Assembly: GCA_963791945.1 (NCBI GenBank)
Contig: CAWBUD010000002.1
Coordinates: 1 to 64,000 of the forward strand
Direction of reading: 5' to 3'
Origin: PALSA-1003 sp963791945
GTDB taxonomy: Bacteria > Pseudomonadota > Gammaproteobacteria > Burkholderiales > Casimicrobiaceae
Length of the DNA: 64,000 nucleotides
Shown here: positions 7,608-16,226 of the stretch, piece by piece
Numbering within the stretch: the first letter of the stretch is position 1
Layout: each line of letters starts with the position of its first letter
Notes under the pieces: model-generated
Database searches by the model: none
Seen by the model: the letters and a program-made list of their open reading frames with translations, nothing else
Told to the model about the DNA's origin: nothing
Position numbers and translations under genes: made by a program

Positions 7608-8750
7608 ATGACTACCCCGCCCCATGTCACCCACCACCCTCGTCAGGAGCATAGCCTACCGTGGTTCTGGCCCTTCGCCGCCGCAATCGAACTCGGTGAG
7701 GAAGGTATGACGCTGTTTCAAGATAACCTGCGCTACGTGGCGGAAGCTGAAGAAATCGCTGCACCACCCAAGCCGGAGTGGGCAACATCGAACCACGTCC
7801 TAATGGATCTCGATACCATGCGTCTGCGCGATTTCTCGCGAGCTGGCCCTGGCGTCAATGAACTACCCATACTGATTGACGCTCCCTATGCGGGTCACAG
7901 CTCGACCATCGCCGATTACGACAAGGGCCAGAGCCTGGTCGAGACGCTGCTGGATTGCGGCCTGGAACGGGTCCTCGTCACCGATTGGAAAAGCGCGACC
8001 GAGGCAATGAAGGACTTCGACATCGATATCTATCTAGCCGATCTCAATGTCGCGGTCGACAGCCTTGGTGGAAGAGTTCACTTGATCGGCCTGTGCCAGG
8101 GCGGCTGGCTGTCGGCGATGTTTGCGGCCCGATTTCCAGGCAAAGTGGCGACACTGGTGCTGGCCGGCTCACCGATCGACACCGCTGCCGGCAATGGAGC
8201 GATCAAGAAGATGGCGCACCAGCTCCCACTGAGTTTCTACGAGGAGATGGTCGCCGCAGGTGGGGGACGAATGCTCGGGAAATTCATGCTCGCGGGCTGG
8301 AAGAACATGCATCCGGGCGAGCAATACCTCGAGAAGTACATCGATCTATACCAGCATATCGAGGATAAGTCCTACATCAAGCGCACCGAACGCTTCGAGC
8401 GCTGGTACGAAAATCCGATCGACTTACCCGGGCGCTGGTATCTTCAGGCCATCGACGAGCTGTTCAAGGAAAACCGGCTGGCGAAAGGCACCTTCGTCGC
8501 GCTAGGGCAGACCATTTCGCTCAGAGACATCAAGGTTCCGCTGTACCTGCTCGCCGGCGAGTCCGACGACATCACGACCAAGGAACAGGTCTTCAACGCA
8601 GAGGAACTCGTCGGAACCCCCGAACACGAGATCGTGAAGAAGCTCGTACCAGGCGGTCATATTGGGCTTTTCATGGGCTCGCATACGCTGCAGCACGTCT
8701 GGCCCGAAATCGGTGCGTGGATCAAGCAGCACCAACCTAAGGCGAGATGA
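7608..8750 (+). CDS. PhaC-like alpha/beta hydrolase with Cys nucleophile
   Basis: A 380-residue alpha/beta-hydrolase fold protein. The nucleophile elbow is GLCQGGW with Cys163, as in polyhydroxyalkanoate synthases, instead of the Ser of esterases. A likely acid lies in LLAGESDDITT (Asp320/321), and the His in VPGGHIGLFMG (His351). The length is shorter than class I PhaC (about 590) and close to class III PhaC or PHB depolymerase-like proteins. GGAGGCGAG upstream of ATG 7608 serves as the RBS. No phaA, phaB or phasin gene is nearby, so polymer synthesis is unproven; transfer of acyl-CoA groups is an alternative. The DUF3141 protein at 44133 has a similar Cys elbow. Confidence 0.75.
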   Translation: MTTPPHVTHHPRQEHSLPWFWPFAAAIELGEEGMTLFQDNLRYVAEAEEIAAPPKPEWATSNHVLMDLDTMRLRDFSRAGPGVNELPILIDAPYAGHSSTIADYDKGQSLVETLLDCGLERVLVTDWKSATEAMKDFDIDIYLADLNVAVDSLGGRVHLIGLCQGGWLSAMFAARFPGKVATLVLAGSPIDTAAGNGAIKKMAHQLPLSFYEEMVAAGGGRMLGKFMLAGWKNMHPGEQYLEKYIDLYQHIEDKSYIKRTERFERWYENPIDLPGRWYLQAIDELFKENRLAKGTFVALGQTISLRDIKVPLYLLAGESDDITTKEQVFNAEELVGTPEHEIVKKLVPGGHIGLFMGSHTLQHVWPEIGAWIKQHQPKAR

Positions 8751-8759
8751 GTCGACTCC

Positions 8760-9061
8760 TACCATAGAGCACGGCTGACAGAACCATGATCAGTTCGAGC
8801 ATCCACGCCGAGATTCCCCAGAATTTTCCGGAGGAAGTCGAGGATCGGGTGCCCCTTCTGCTCGGCCACTTCGTTGTAACCATGTTCTTTCCGGCGGAGA
8901 GCCACCTCAGCTTGCGTGAGCCCAGTGTTGGCGTTGACATGGAGCGCCGCGAGCGTGTCGGGAATCGACGCGGAGGCGATGTCAGGGGGTTTGGCGTTGG
9001 CTGGCTTCGAGGGCGCCGCTCCGACAACGGATTTGTTGGGGGTCGTTCGCGTAGGGAACAT
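8760..9061 (-). pseudogene. P-type (proton-efflux-like) cation ATPase, N-terminal stump
   Basis: Reading on the minus strand from ATG 9061, the protein begins with a Pro/Ala-rich leader and then the cation-ATPase N-terminal domain (GLTQAEVALRRKEHGYNEVAEQK, HPILDFLRKILG). After a frame change near 8815 it continues as WGISAWMLELIMVLSAVLYG, the start of the first membrane helices. All of the A, P and N domains are missing, so it cannot pump. The pattern fits the plasma-membrane proton-efflux subfamily. The breakpoint lies next to the 3' end of the PhaC-like gene. Confidence 0.7.
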
Positions 9062-9082
9062 GCTCTCTACCGTCTGCCCGGT

Positions 9083-9235
9083 TTACACCGATTTGCCTTG
9101 GCCGTATCCCATGGCGGGCGAGCTCAGCGTGGTCGCAATGCCCTGCGCGCCAGAGGCGACGAAGCCGATAATATCGCGACGCCGAATTAATCCTTTGCCC
9201 TGAATGAAGTGCGTCAAGTTATGAAGCTTCGCCAT
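9083..9235 (-). CDS. small 50-residue peptide with twin-Arg-like signal
   Basis: A short frame from ATG 9235 encodes 50 residues with GLIRRRDIIGFVASGAQGIA, which looks like a Tat-type signal (RR, then a hydrophobic run), followed by SSPAMGYGQGKSV and a stop. It lies 21 bases upstream of the P-type ATPase stump on the same strand and could have been its operon partner. It could instead be the truncated leader of a longer exported protein. The RBS is weak. Coding status is uncertain. Confidence 0.35.
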   Translation of the reverse strand: MAKLHNLTHFIQGKGLIRRRDIIGFVASGAQGIATTLSSPAMGYGQGKSV

Positions 9236-9268
9236 AGGGTTCATTCCGATCGGTGGTCACGAACCCAT

Positions 9269-9308
9269 TGACAAGGCCGGTCATATCGAGATATCTTTGA
9301 GATATCTA
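9269..9308 (+). promoter_or_regulatory. promoter and tandem operator of the PemK-like TA pair
   Basis: A TTGACA at 9269-9274 is followed 17 bases later by an AT-rich ATATCT that could act as -10. The palindrome AGATATCT occurs twice (9290-9297 and 9301-9308), 11 bases apart, which is about one helical turn. The first copy overlaps the putative -10. This is the expected layout for autorepression by the antitoxin starting at 9329. Confidence 0.5.
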
Positions 9309-9328
9309 GCCTCGACGCGAGATTCAAG

Positions 9329-9622
9329 ATGACGACCCGCAGCGCTAAACTTCAGATCGCCTTTCGCTACCGCACGGTTGATAGCCCGTCCGGGATTACG
9401 CGCAAGACGGCGAAGCGCTTGGCCGAGCATCTGGGTGTCGACGAAACGCAAGCCATTCACCTTGCTCTGCACGAACTCGCTGCCAAGGTTCTGCCCCAAT
9501 ACGAGCGCGACGTGGGCCCCTTGTCAGCGGCGCAAATGCGGCAGATCAAGAAGCGAGTGCCGCAGGGGACCAGGCACTCGGTCCGATCGAGCCTGGTCGA
9601 GATGAAATCGTTGCCTAAATGA
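9329..9622 (+). CDS. putative antitoxin of a PemK/MazF-type TA pair
   Basis: A 97-residue basic protein whose central part (SGITRKTAKRLAEHLGVDETQAIHLALHELA) resembles a ribbon-helix-helix or short helical DNA-binding region of type II antitoxins. The C-terminal tail would bind the toxin. Its stop codon overlaps the toxin start (ATGA at 9619-9622), a typical TA coupling. Paired AGATATCT palindromes lie just upstream. The family name is not certain; the role is inferred from gene pairing. Confidence 0.65.
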   Translation: MTTRSAKLQIAFRYRTVDSPSGITRKTAKRLAEHLGVDETQAIHLALHELAAKVLPQYERDVGPLSAAQMRQIKKRVPQGTRHSVRSSLVEMKSLPK

Positions 9623-10026
9623 CGCAATGGTGGGCCGAGCCTACGGCCGGCGACATCGTCTGGTGCCATTTCCCGGACAATATTAGCCCCCACCCAAAAC
9701 CGCGCCCCGCCCTCATCCTGGTCGTCTTCGATGATGAAGCACCCCGATTCGAGGTCCGAGTCGCTTATGGTACGAGCCAGCGCACGACAACGTTGCATCG
9801 GGGCGAGTTTTCGATCCTGCGCAGTCGAAATCCGGCCGCTTACCAAGCAGCAGGCCTCAGTTACGACACCAAATTCGATCTGAAACAAACAATCGATCTG
9901 CCTTACACAACGGAGTGGTTCTCGGTGCCGCCGGCGGCGCCGCACGGACAATCACCCAAGCTGGGAACGCTGCATCCCTCCTTGGTACGCGCGCTGGAAG
10001 CTGCATACCGCGCCGCTGTAAATTAA
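9619..10026 (+). CDS. PemK/MazF-like toxin
   Basis: A 135-residue protein starting GDIVWCHFPD and continuing HPKPRPALILVVFDDE, the conserved opening of PemK/MazF-like endoribonuclease toxins (an SH3-like barrel). GTSQRTTTLHRGEF fits the next strands. It is a little longer than classical MazF. The frame is intact and coupled to the antitoxin by an ATGA overlap, so the pair is probably functional. The expected activity is mRNA cleavage. Confidence 0.7.
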   Translation: MTQWWAEPTAGDIVWCHFPDNISPHPKPRPALILVVFDDEAPRFEVRVAYGTSQRTTTLHRGEFSILRSRNPAAYQAAGLSYDTKFDLKQTIDLPYTTEWFSVPPAAPHGQSPKLGTLHPSLVRALEAAYRAAVN

Positions 10027-10045
10027 GCGAGCGGCCGTTGTATCG

Positions 10046-10177
10046 TTGAGGTTTGAAGAGGCCGTCTACGTGCTCCACAGTTTCCAGAAAGAGACCCGGA
10101 AAACGAACCGGGGCGATGTCGAAATCGCTACGAGACGCTATCGGGCAGTGGTTCGAGAAAGGAAGACATCGACATGA
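10046..10177 (+). pseudogene. HigB/Gp49-type toxin C-terminal relic
   Basis: The frame from about 10046 reads FEEAVYVLHSFQKETRKTNR, then DVEIATRRYRAVVRERK and a stop at 10175-10177. This is the C-terminal half of the phage-derived Gp49-like/HigB RelE-fold toxins. The N-terminal half with the start codon is missing, probably lost at the junction with the PemK-like gene 20 bases upstream. The stop overlaps the start of the HigA relic (ATGA). Confidence 0.65.
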
Positions 10178-10266
10178 GCATTGACACGAAATCGCGCCAT
10201 CGGACCAAGGCCGGGGGCAACGTATTCCTGGATCTTGGGTTTCCACCCAACACCGTCAGTTCATGA
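10174..10266 (+). pseudogene. HigA-type antitoxin N-terminal relic
   Basis: ATG 10174 overlaps the stop of the HigB relic. The 30 codons encode a basic leader and GGNVFLDLGFPPNT, the conserved opening of XRE-family antitoxins that pair with Gp49/HigB toxins. A stop at 10264-10266 removes the helix-turn-helix. With the HigB stump this is a dead TA module squeezed between a live one and a small membrane gene on the opposite strand. Confidence 0.65.
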
Positions 10267-10453
10267 CCAGGAACACGGCGAGGAAGATAACAGTGCCGAT
10301 CAGGACGCCCGCTAGAAAATGACGCGCGAGGAACAAAGCCCGTAGGTTGTTCGTGTTGATCGTTATCGTCCGCGCAGATTCGCGTTGCGATGGCGGTTGC
10401 CGAGAAAAGAGCTGCCGAGAGCTCATGTGTGACAGGCCGTTGGGCTGATTCAT
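10256..10453 (-). CDS. small membrane protein, copy 1 of a duplicated cassette
   Basis: A 65-residue protein from ATG 10453: a polar N-terminus with SRQLFSRQPPSQRES, then RALFLARHFLAGVLIGTVIF, one membrane helix with a basic flank, ending VFLVMN. It is clearly paralogous to 38705-38902, which shares SRQLFSRQPPS and LRALFLARHFLAG. DNA identity between the copies looks to be about 80-85 percent by eye. Its function is not recognised. Downstream it runs into the HigA relic on the other strand. Confidence 0.6.
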   Translation of the reverse strand: MNQPNGLSHMSSRQLFSRQPPSQRESARTITINTNNLRALFLARHFLAGVLIGTVIFLAVFLVMN

Positions 10454-10489
10454 TGCATAACCCACTGGAAGGCGCATGACGAGAGGCGT

Positions 10490-10575
10490 CAGCCGAGCAG
10501 GGCTGCTGCTGCGATTATGTAAAGCGGCACCGGGAAGCGGGCGTCCGCCAGGGTTTCATCCGTCTGCTCGGCCGG
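10490..10575 (-). pseudogene. relic of the partner gene of the duplicated cassette
   Basis: The minus-strand frame reads EQTDETLADARFPVPLYIIA, then AAALLG and a stop at 10490-10492. This is the C-terminus of the 63-residue protein intact at 38928-39119 (DETLADVRFQVPLYLIAAAA). The first ~36 residues are lost. The cut joins directly to the truncated DUF1345 gene, so a deletion fused the two. Confidence 0.7.
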
Positions 10576-11038
10576 CCGGGCCCTCGCGTACCGACGCCGG
10601 CGCGTAATAGCGGCGTGCGTAGTGGAACGCGAATACCGTGTGGATCAGCATCCAGGACAGGAGCAGCGCGGCGATCGACAGCCCGAGGTGCAGCGCCTTC
10701 GGCCAGAAATCCAATGACTTCACGTCGCCCATCACGAATCCTATGGCAACGACGCTTGCGCACGCCGCCGTCGTTACGAGCAGCAGGATGATGTGGGCGG
10801 TCTGATCGTACGTCCCGGCGCGCCGCCGCGTGAGAGCTGCGTCGGCTTGTGCGATCGTCAGCCAATACAGGGCGAGGTACGTTAGCGATGCCGCATTCCA
10901 CGTGACAAGCACCCGGTTGGCGACCGGAACAACGGCAGGCCCCATGGCGTAAACGACAATTGCGACCAGAACCACGATCGCAAGCCGACGCGGCGCCGAC
11001 AAGCGAATTGTCCAGGGCAAGCGTCGCGCATCACTCAT
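10556..11038 (-). pseudogene. truncated DUF1345 membrane protein
   Basis: From ATG 11038 a protein with four or five membrane helices can be read (LAIVVLVAIVVYAMGPAVV, LTYLALYWLTI, IILLLVTTAACASVVAIGF, LHLGLSIAALLLSWMLIHTV) and then FAFHYARRYYAP. This matches the first two thirds of DUF1345 proteins (about 220 residues). The conserved C-terminal block around DYWDFLYFSFVIGM is missing; instead the frame ends at 10556 inside the cassette relic. Function is unknown for the family. It is a deletion-truncated gene. Confidence 0.65.
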
Positions 11039-11386
11039 CGATCAGACGCGCGCGGATCATGCCTACCGCATGCTCGACCTGCATCGTCTTCATGACGCCT
11101 CCACGGGGCCGGTTCGCCTACCAGCCATCACGGTAGATCGATACGCGGTCGCTGTCGTGGCGTTTCGGTCACCGTTTGGTCAATCCTCGGTCGCCGCTTC
11201 TTGCCGGTGCGCGCCGTCCGAGTGACACAGCAGGGCGGCAGGTGCAGAATCGCGCAGCGACATCGAAGCAGATGTGCGCGGACCGCAGGACGTTGGCCCG
11301 ATCTTCGGCCGCGGGCGAATACTCGATCTAGAAAGTCGGATATCCGCGTCAGAGCCCCGTTTTGACGTTTCGCGAGAGAGGCAAGA
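11039..11386. other. intergenic region, no gene recognised
   Basis: Between the divergent DUF1345 stump and the sensor kinase. No coding frame with family resemblance was found. It should hold the promoter of the kinase-regulator pair. A Shine-Dalgarno-like GAGAGAGG precedes the TTG start at 11387. Confidence 0.4.
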
Positions 11387-14300
11387 TTGTCTCGACGACG
11401 AATTCTGCTCAGCTTTGCCGGGCCCCGGACCGCGATTGCGGTCACGCTGATCTGTTGCCTTACCTGCACGCTGTTCGTGGCCCGCCCGGCCCACGCCCTC
11501 GATCCGAACAAACGTCTCACGCAGTACCTGCACACGTCCTGGCGAATACAGGATGGGTCCGCGCCGGCCGGCATGTTCACGGTGGCGCAGACTTCCGACG
11601 GCTTCCTTTGGTTCTCGAACTATTCCCCGGCGATCTACAGATTCGACGGAGTCCGGTTTCTTCCCCGGCACTTTCCGTACAAGGGCGGCTCCAGCAACAA
11701 AGTATTCAAGGTCTTTGGCGATCGCGCCGGTGGGCTATGGGCGGTAGGCAGCCGCGAGATCGCTTACATCAAAGACGGGGCGGTCGCGTCCGACTTCCAA
11801 TTGGACGGTTTTTCGTCGTTCCAGAACGTGAGCGAGGATCCTGACGGGTCGCTGTGGGTCGTGCGGGCGGCCGCGAATATCTCGGACTCGGCTCTCTGTC
11901 ACGTCGTCGATGGCAAGGTCAAGTGCTTCGGAAAGGCAGAGGGAGTACCGATCAGCCCGATCGATTCGATACTGGCCGACGGCAAGGGCGGGTTTTGGCT
12001 CGGAGGCCAGACGGCACTCGTGCACTGGCGTGACGGTGCGTCGGAGACATACCCGATCGAGGCGCTGAGATCCAACGTGGGGCAGCACGGGGTCGTGAGC
12101 GTGGCCCTTGGTCCGGATGGAACCGTGTGGGTCGGCATGCTCGCGGAAGGGCCGGGCCTGGGACTCGGACAATTGAAGGAAGGAGTCGTCAAACCATTCG
12201 TGACGCCCACGTTCGATGGAAGCAAAGTCGAGGTCTTCGCCATGACCTTCGATCGCGACGGCAACCTTTGGGTCGCCAGCCGAGGCAAGGGGCTGTATCG
12301 GATTCATGGCGACGTCGTGGATCACTATGGACGTACCGATGGCCTGTCCAGCGATTCGGTGAACCTTCTCTTCGAAGACAGGGAGGGAATCCTGTGGGCC
12401 GCGACATCGAATGGAATAGACAGCTTTCGAGATCCACGCGTCACGACCTTCTCGTCGTCGGAAGGCTTGGGGAAAGACGCGGCGGCAGGGGTTCTGGCCA
12501 GCAGGGATGGCTCGATCTGGGTTGCCAACGACGGCTCGCTCGACCGCATCGCCAACGGCAGCATCTCATCCCTTCGCACAGGCGCTGGTCTTCCGGGTCA
12601 TCAAGTCGCTTCCTTGCTCGAAGACCGCGCCGGCAACTTGTGGGTGGGAGTGGATGACTCGCTCTATGTGTTGAAGGACGGGCGCTTCCAACGCATTGCT
12701 GGACCTCGATCACAAACCGCTTGGACTGGTGGTGGCAATCACCGAGGACATCGATGGGAACATTTGGGCGGCGTGTGCAGGGAGTCCGCGAAAGCTCGTG
12801 CGCATCCGCGATTTCGAGGTGCGCGAAGAATTCCCCACGTCGCAGGTTCCGGCGGCCCGCACCCTCGCACCGGATCCACAGGGAGGCATTTGGATAGCAA
12901 CCACAACCGGGGACCTTGCGCGATTCCGCAATGGCGCTGTCGAGAAGTTCGCGCTGAACCTAAAGGGCAATCCGTACCTCCGCCGTATTGTCGCCAACGC
13001 AGACGGCTCCGTGCTTGCCGCCTCGGAAGAAGGGCTCATCGGATTGCGGCAGGGCAAAGTGCAGCGCATGACGACTGAAAACGGTCTGCCCTGCAGTGCA
13101 GTCTTTTCATTCGTCGAGGACAAAGAGAAACGGTGGTGGCTCTATACCGATTGCGGCGTCCTCGAGCTGGCGGACTCCGAGCTGCAGCGATGGTGGTCCG
13201 ATCCAGGAGCGGTCGTGCAGACCCGCATCTGTATGACCGATTGGACGGTGCTCAACCAAACGCACCATATTTCAACTCGGCGGCGTACTCCCCGGATGGA
13301 CGCGTGTGGTTTCCGAACGGACAAGTCGTGCAGATGGTGGACCCGTCGAGGTTGTCGCGAAAGGCGCCGCCTGCGCCGACGTACATCGAATCCGTTATCG
13401 TCGACCGAAGGGAATTCGCGGCGACCGGGAATCTTGGACTGGCACCGCAACCGCGTGACTTGCAGATCGATTACACCTCCCCGACGTTCACGGTTCCGCA
13501 AAAGGTGAAGTTCCGCTACCGGCTCGACCCCTATGACAGTGACTGGCATGACGCGGGCACGCGCCGGCAGGCGTTCTACACTGACTTGCCTCCGGGCAAC
13601 TACACGTTTCGCGTGATCGCCGCGAATAGCGACGGCGTCTGGAATGAAACCCCCGCCAAGCTGGATTTCTCCATCGCCCCGGCATACTTCCAGACGAACT
13701 GGTTTCGGGCTCTCTGCGCTGCCCTCTTCCTGGCAATGTTGTGGATGGCCTACCGGTTGCGTGTCCGGCACTTGCAGCGGCGGTTCGAGACGACGCTGGA
13801 GGCGCGCGTCGGGGAGCGCACGAGGATCGCGCGGGAACTGCACGATACGCTGCTGCAGAGCTTCCACGGGTTGATGTATCGGTTCCAGGCGGTCCTCATG
13901 CTGCTGCCCGGCGAGCCTGTGAAGGCCCGCCAGGTGCTGGAAGGCGCGGTCGACCAGGCGTCCCAGGCGATCACCGAAGGGCGCGACGCGGTGCAGGGAT
14001 TGCGTGCGTCGGCAACCGAGATGAACGATCTCGCCGACGCGATCCGCGAGCTTGCGGCCGAAGCTTCGGATGGCGAGGCGGCCAGCGTGCGCATTCATGT
14101 CGAAGGCACGCCGCGCAAGCTGCATCCGATCGTGCGCGACGAGGTCTTCCGCATCGCCGACGAGGCGTTGCGCAACGCGATCCGACACGCAAACGCGAAG
14201 CAGGTCGAGGTCGAGATCCGCTACGACGTGCGCGAGTTCCGGTTGCGCGTACGCGACGACGGCTCGGGCATCGATCCGGCGGTCCTCGAGGCGGGCGGTC

Positions 14301-14497
14301 GCGAAGGCCATTTCGGCTTGCGCGGGATGCGCGAGCGAGCGCAGGCCGTAGGCGGCAAGCTGCGGCTGTGGAGTGCGCTCGATACCGGAACCGAGGTCGA
14401 GTTGATCATTCCCGGCTCGCGCGCCTACGCGGCGTCGCTTTCGGCGCGGTCCCGTCTGGCCGACAAGCTCTTCGGGCAAACCATTTCGGACGATTGA
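11387..14497 (+). pseudogene. hybrid-propeller sensor histidine kinase (two frameshifts)
   Basis: Three successive frames give one kinase of about 1,030 residues. An N-terminal signal peptide (TTG start, LICCLTCTLFVARPAHA) precedes two-component-regulator beta-propeller repeats (DGFLWFSN, GNLWVASRGKGLYRI, GILWAATSNGI). A Y_Y_Y domain follows (VKFRYRLDPYDSDWHDAG, LPPGNYTFRVIAANSDG), then a membrane helix and a HisKA_3 domain with the phospho-His in ARELHDTLLQSFHG. The HATPase has the N box ALRNAIRHANA, DDGSGID and GHFGLRGMRERA. Frame changes lie near 12700 and near 13230. The kinase core after 13250 is intact. It overlaps the response-regulator start (TGATG). The gene is either recently disrupted or carries consensus errors. 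Confidence 0.8.
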
Positions 14498-15126
14498 TGA
14501 GCGACGAACCTCGCATCCGCATCCTCTGTGTCGACGATCATCCGATGCTGCGGCAGGGTCTCGCCGCGCTGATCGGCAGCGTGCCGGACATGACGCTCGT
14601 CGCCGAGGCGACGAACGGGCGCGAGGCGATCCAGCAGTTCCGCACCCACCGTCCCGACGTGACGCTGATGGACCTGCAGATGCCGGAGATGGGCGGGCTC
14701 GACGCGATCATCGCGATCCGCAACGAATTTCCCGACGCGCGGATCATCGTGCTCACGACCTATGCCGGCGACACGCAGGCGTTGCGCGCGATACGCTCTG
14801 GCGCACGCGGCTACCTGCTGAAGAATGCGCCCCACACGGAAGTGCTCGACACCATTCGCGCCGTTCATGCGGGACGCAAGGCGATGTCGGCCGAAGTTTC
14901 GTTCGAGCTTGCCGAACATGCCACCGACGACGCGCTCTCGCCCGCCGAGATCCGTGTGCTGCGCCTCATCGCGCAGGGCGAGGCGAACAAGGAGATTGCG
15001 TCACACCTCTCGCTCAGCGAGGAGACGGTGAAGCGGCATGTGAGCACGATCCTGTCGAAGCTCGGCGCCAAGGACCGCACGCATGCGGCGATGATCGGAT
15101 TCAAGCGGGGCATCATCGACATATAG
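14497..15126 (+). CDS. NarL/FixJ-family response regulator
   Basis: Cognate regulator of the kinase upstream. The receiver domain has the acidic pair in LCVDDHP, the phospho-Asp in VTLMDLQMPEMGG, Thr in VLTTYAG and Lys in YLLKNAP. A LuxR-type helix-turn-helix follows (LSPAEIRVLRLIAQGEANKE, LSEETVKRHVSTILSKLG). The 209 residues are normal for the family. The frame is intact. Targets cannot be told from the sequence. Confidence 0.92.
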   Translation: MSDEPRIRILCVDDHPMLRQGLAALIGSVPDMTLVAEATNGREAIQQFRTHRPDVTLMDLQMPEMGGLDAIIAIRNEFPDARIIVLTTYAGDTQALRAIRSGARGYLLKNAPHTEVLDTIRAVHAGRKAMSAEVSFELAEHATDDALSPAEIRVLRLIAQGEANKEIASHLSLSEETVKRHVSTILSKLGAKDRTHAAMIGFKRGIIDI

Positions 15127-15245
15127 ACGTGCTGCGTCGACCGTTTGTTTCCGGAAGGCATGAAATTGCGCATTCGTGTTTCCGTCTTCGCCTCCGCGGG
15201 CATGAACTCCGTGGAAAGGAAGAAAGTGATCCGCGCATACGGGGC

Positions 15246-15674
15246 TCAGGCTTTCTCGATGGTGCTGAGAAACGCTTCGGGAGCGATGATGGGAAGCCCG
15301 ACTTTGTCCGGGACATCGAGCAGGTCCTTGTCGCCGGTCACCAGATAGTCCGCTTTGCCCACGATCGCGAGTTGCAGGAACGCGACGTCAAAGGCATCGC
15401 GGCAGGGAGGCGTCCTGGGCGGTTTGGCTGGCATCCGCACCGCCGTGCAGTAAGGAAGATAGTCGCCGAGGAGCTCGCGCCGATGCTCCGAGGTCAGCTT
15501 GAACTTGGGATACGTAAGCGCGCGCATCAGCTCTTCGATCGCAGGCTTCGACACGAGCGGATGAAAGGCTGTTCGTTGCCATGCCAAACGAAGGGGCGCC
15601 AGGCGGCCCTGGCTGAACAGCAGCGCGGAAAGCACCACGTTGGTGTCGAGCACCACCCGTGGCGCCGATCTCAT
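15246..15674 (-). CDS. PIN-domain toxin of a VapC-like TA pair
   Basis: A 142-residue PIN-family ribonuclease of the COG1569 type. Acidic metal ligands are seen at VVLDTNVVLSALL (Asp10), in EELMRAL, in DAFDVAFLQLAI and in LVTGDKDLLDV. Its start overlaps the stop of the AbrB-type antitoxin (ATGA at 15671-15674). The frame is complete, so the pair is probably active as an RNase toxin with antidote. Confidence 0.82.
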   Translation of the reverse strand: MRSAPRVVLDTNVVLSALLFSQGRLAPLRLAWQRTAFHPLVSKPAIEELMRALTYPKFKLTSEHRRELLGDYLPYCTAVRMPAKPPRTPPCRDAFDVAFLQLAIVGKADYLVTGDKDLLDVPDKVGLPIIAPEAFLSTIEKA

Positions 15675-15922
15675 CTCCGAGTCTTGCGGACAGCCCGGCG
15701 AGCCCAGGTTACGGCATCGGCGATGTCCTCCTCCCGGAGCTTCAGCTCTGCAAGCTTGGCCCGCAAGGCGTCGGCCCGCTGGATCCGCACGGGCGTGAGG
15801 ACGATCACCCCCTCTTTGGTCTGAACGTCGAAGTACTCGACTGGACCGATAGCGTTCGTGATGGCCTTGGGTAGGGTCAGCTGATTCTTGGCGGTGACCT
15901 TGGCGAGCATATTGGATAACAA
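15671..15922 (-). CDS. AbrB/MazE-family antitoxin
   Basis: An 83-residue protein with the swapped-hairpin AbrB motif AKVTAKNQLTLPKAI near the N-terminus. A C-terminal helix-rich tail would neutralise the toxin. Starts at 15922 or 15910 are possible; the second places MLAKVTAKN at the N-terminus as in most relatives. It overlaps the PIN toxin gene. An inverted repeat in the upstream region suggests autoregulation. Confidence 0.8.
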   Translation of the reverse strand: MLSNMLAKVTAKNQLTLPKAITNAIGPVEYFDVQTKEGVIVLTPVRIQRADALRAKLAELKLREEDIADAVTWARRAVRKTRR

Positions 15923-15925
15923 GGA

Positions 15926-15942
15926 AGTAAGGTTTGCTTACT
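15926..15942 (-). promoter_or_regulatory. inverted-repeat operator upstream of the AbrB/PIN pair
   Basis: AGTAAG (15926-15931) and CTTACT (15937-15942) form a perfect 6-bp inverted repeat with a 5-base spacer, immediately upstream of the antitoxin start. ACTATA at 15940-15945 reads TATAGT on the minus strand and could be the -10. Binding by the AbrB-type antitoxin is inferred. Confidence 0.45.
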
Positions 15943-16226
15943 ATACCATATCGGGGTGAATCGCTCAGCAGCCGCGGTGCCGCCGAGAACGTCCGGATCC
16001 GGTTATGCGTCGGTGCCGCTGCAAGGCGATTTGGCCGGCGTGCGCCGGGCCGAGGTCATACGCGCGCGCCTGGAAGGCACGCCTACCCCGACGCGCGTCG
16101 GCAGCGCGGGCCGCACCGGCCTCATGCCGCGCGACCGATCGGTTGTTTTCCGCGCCCCAAAAGTGTTAGTACGGTTACGCCTTCCGCGTCTTCCGGTCTT
16201 GCCGGGCCTTTCGTTACGCTCGGCGG

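Noticed and set aside
9208..9221. FNR-like TTGACGCACTTCAT on the minus strand
   Set aside because: It lies inside the 50-codon frame, the right half has a mismatch, and it lacks the CCTAG-type centre of the better sites.
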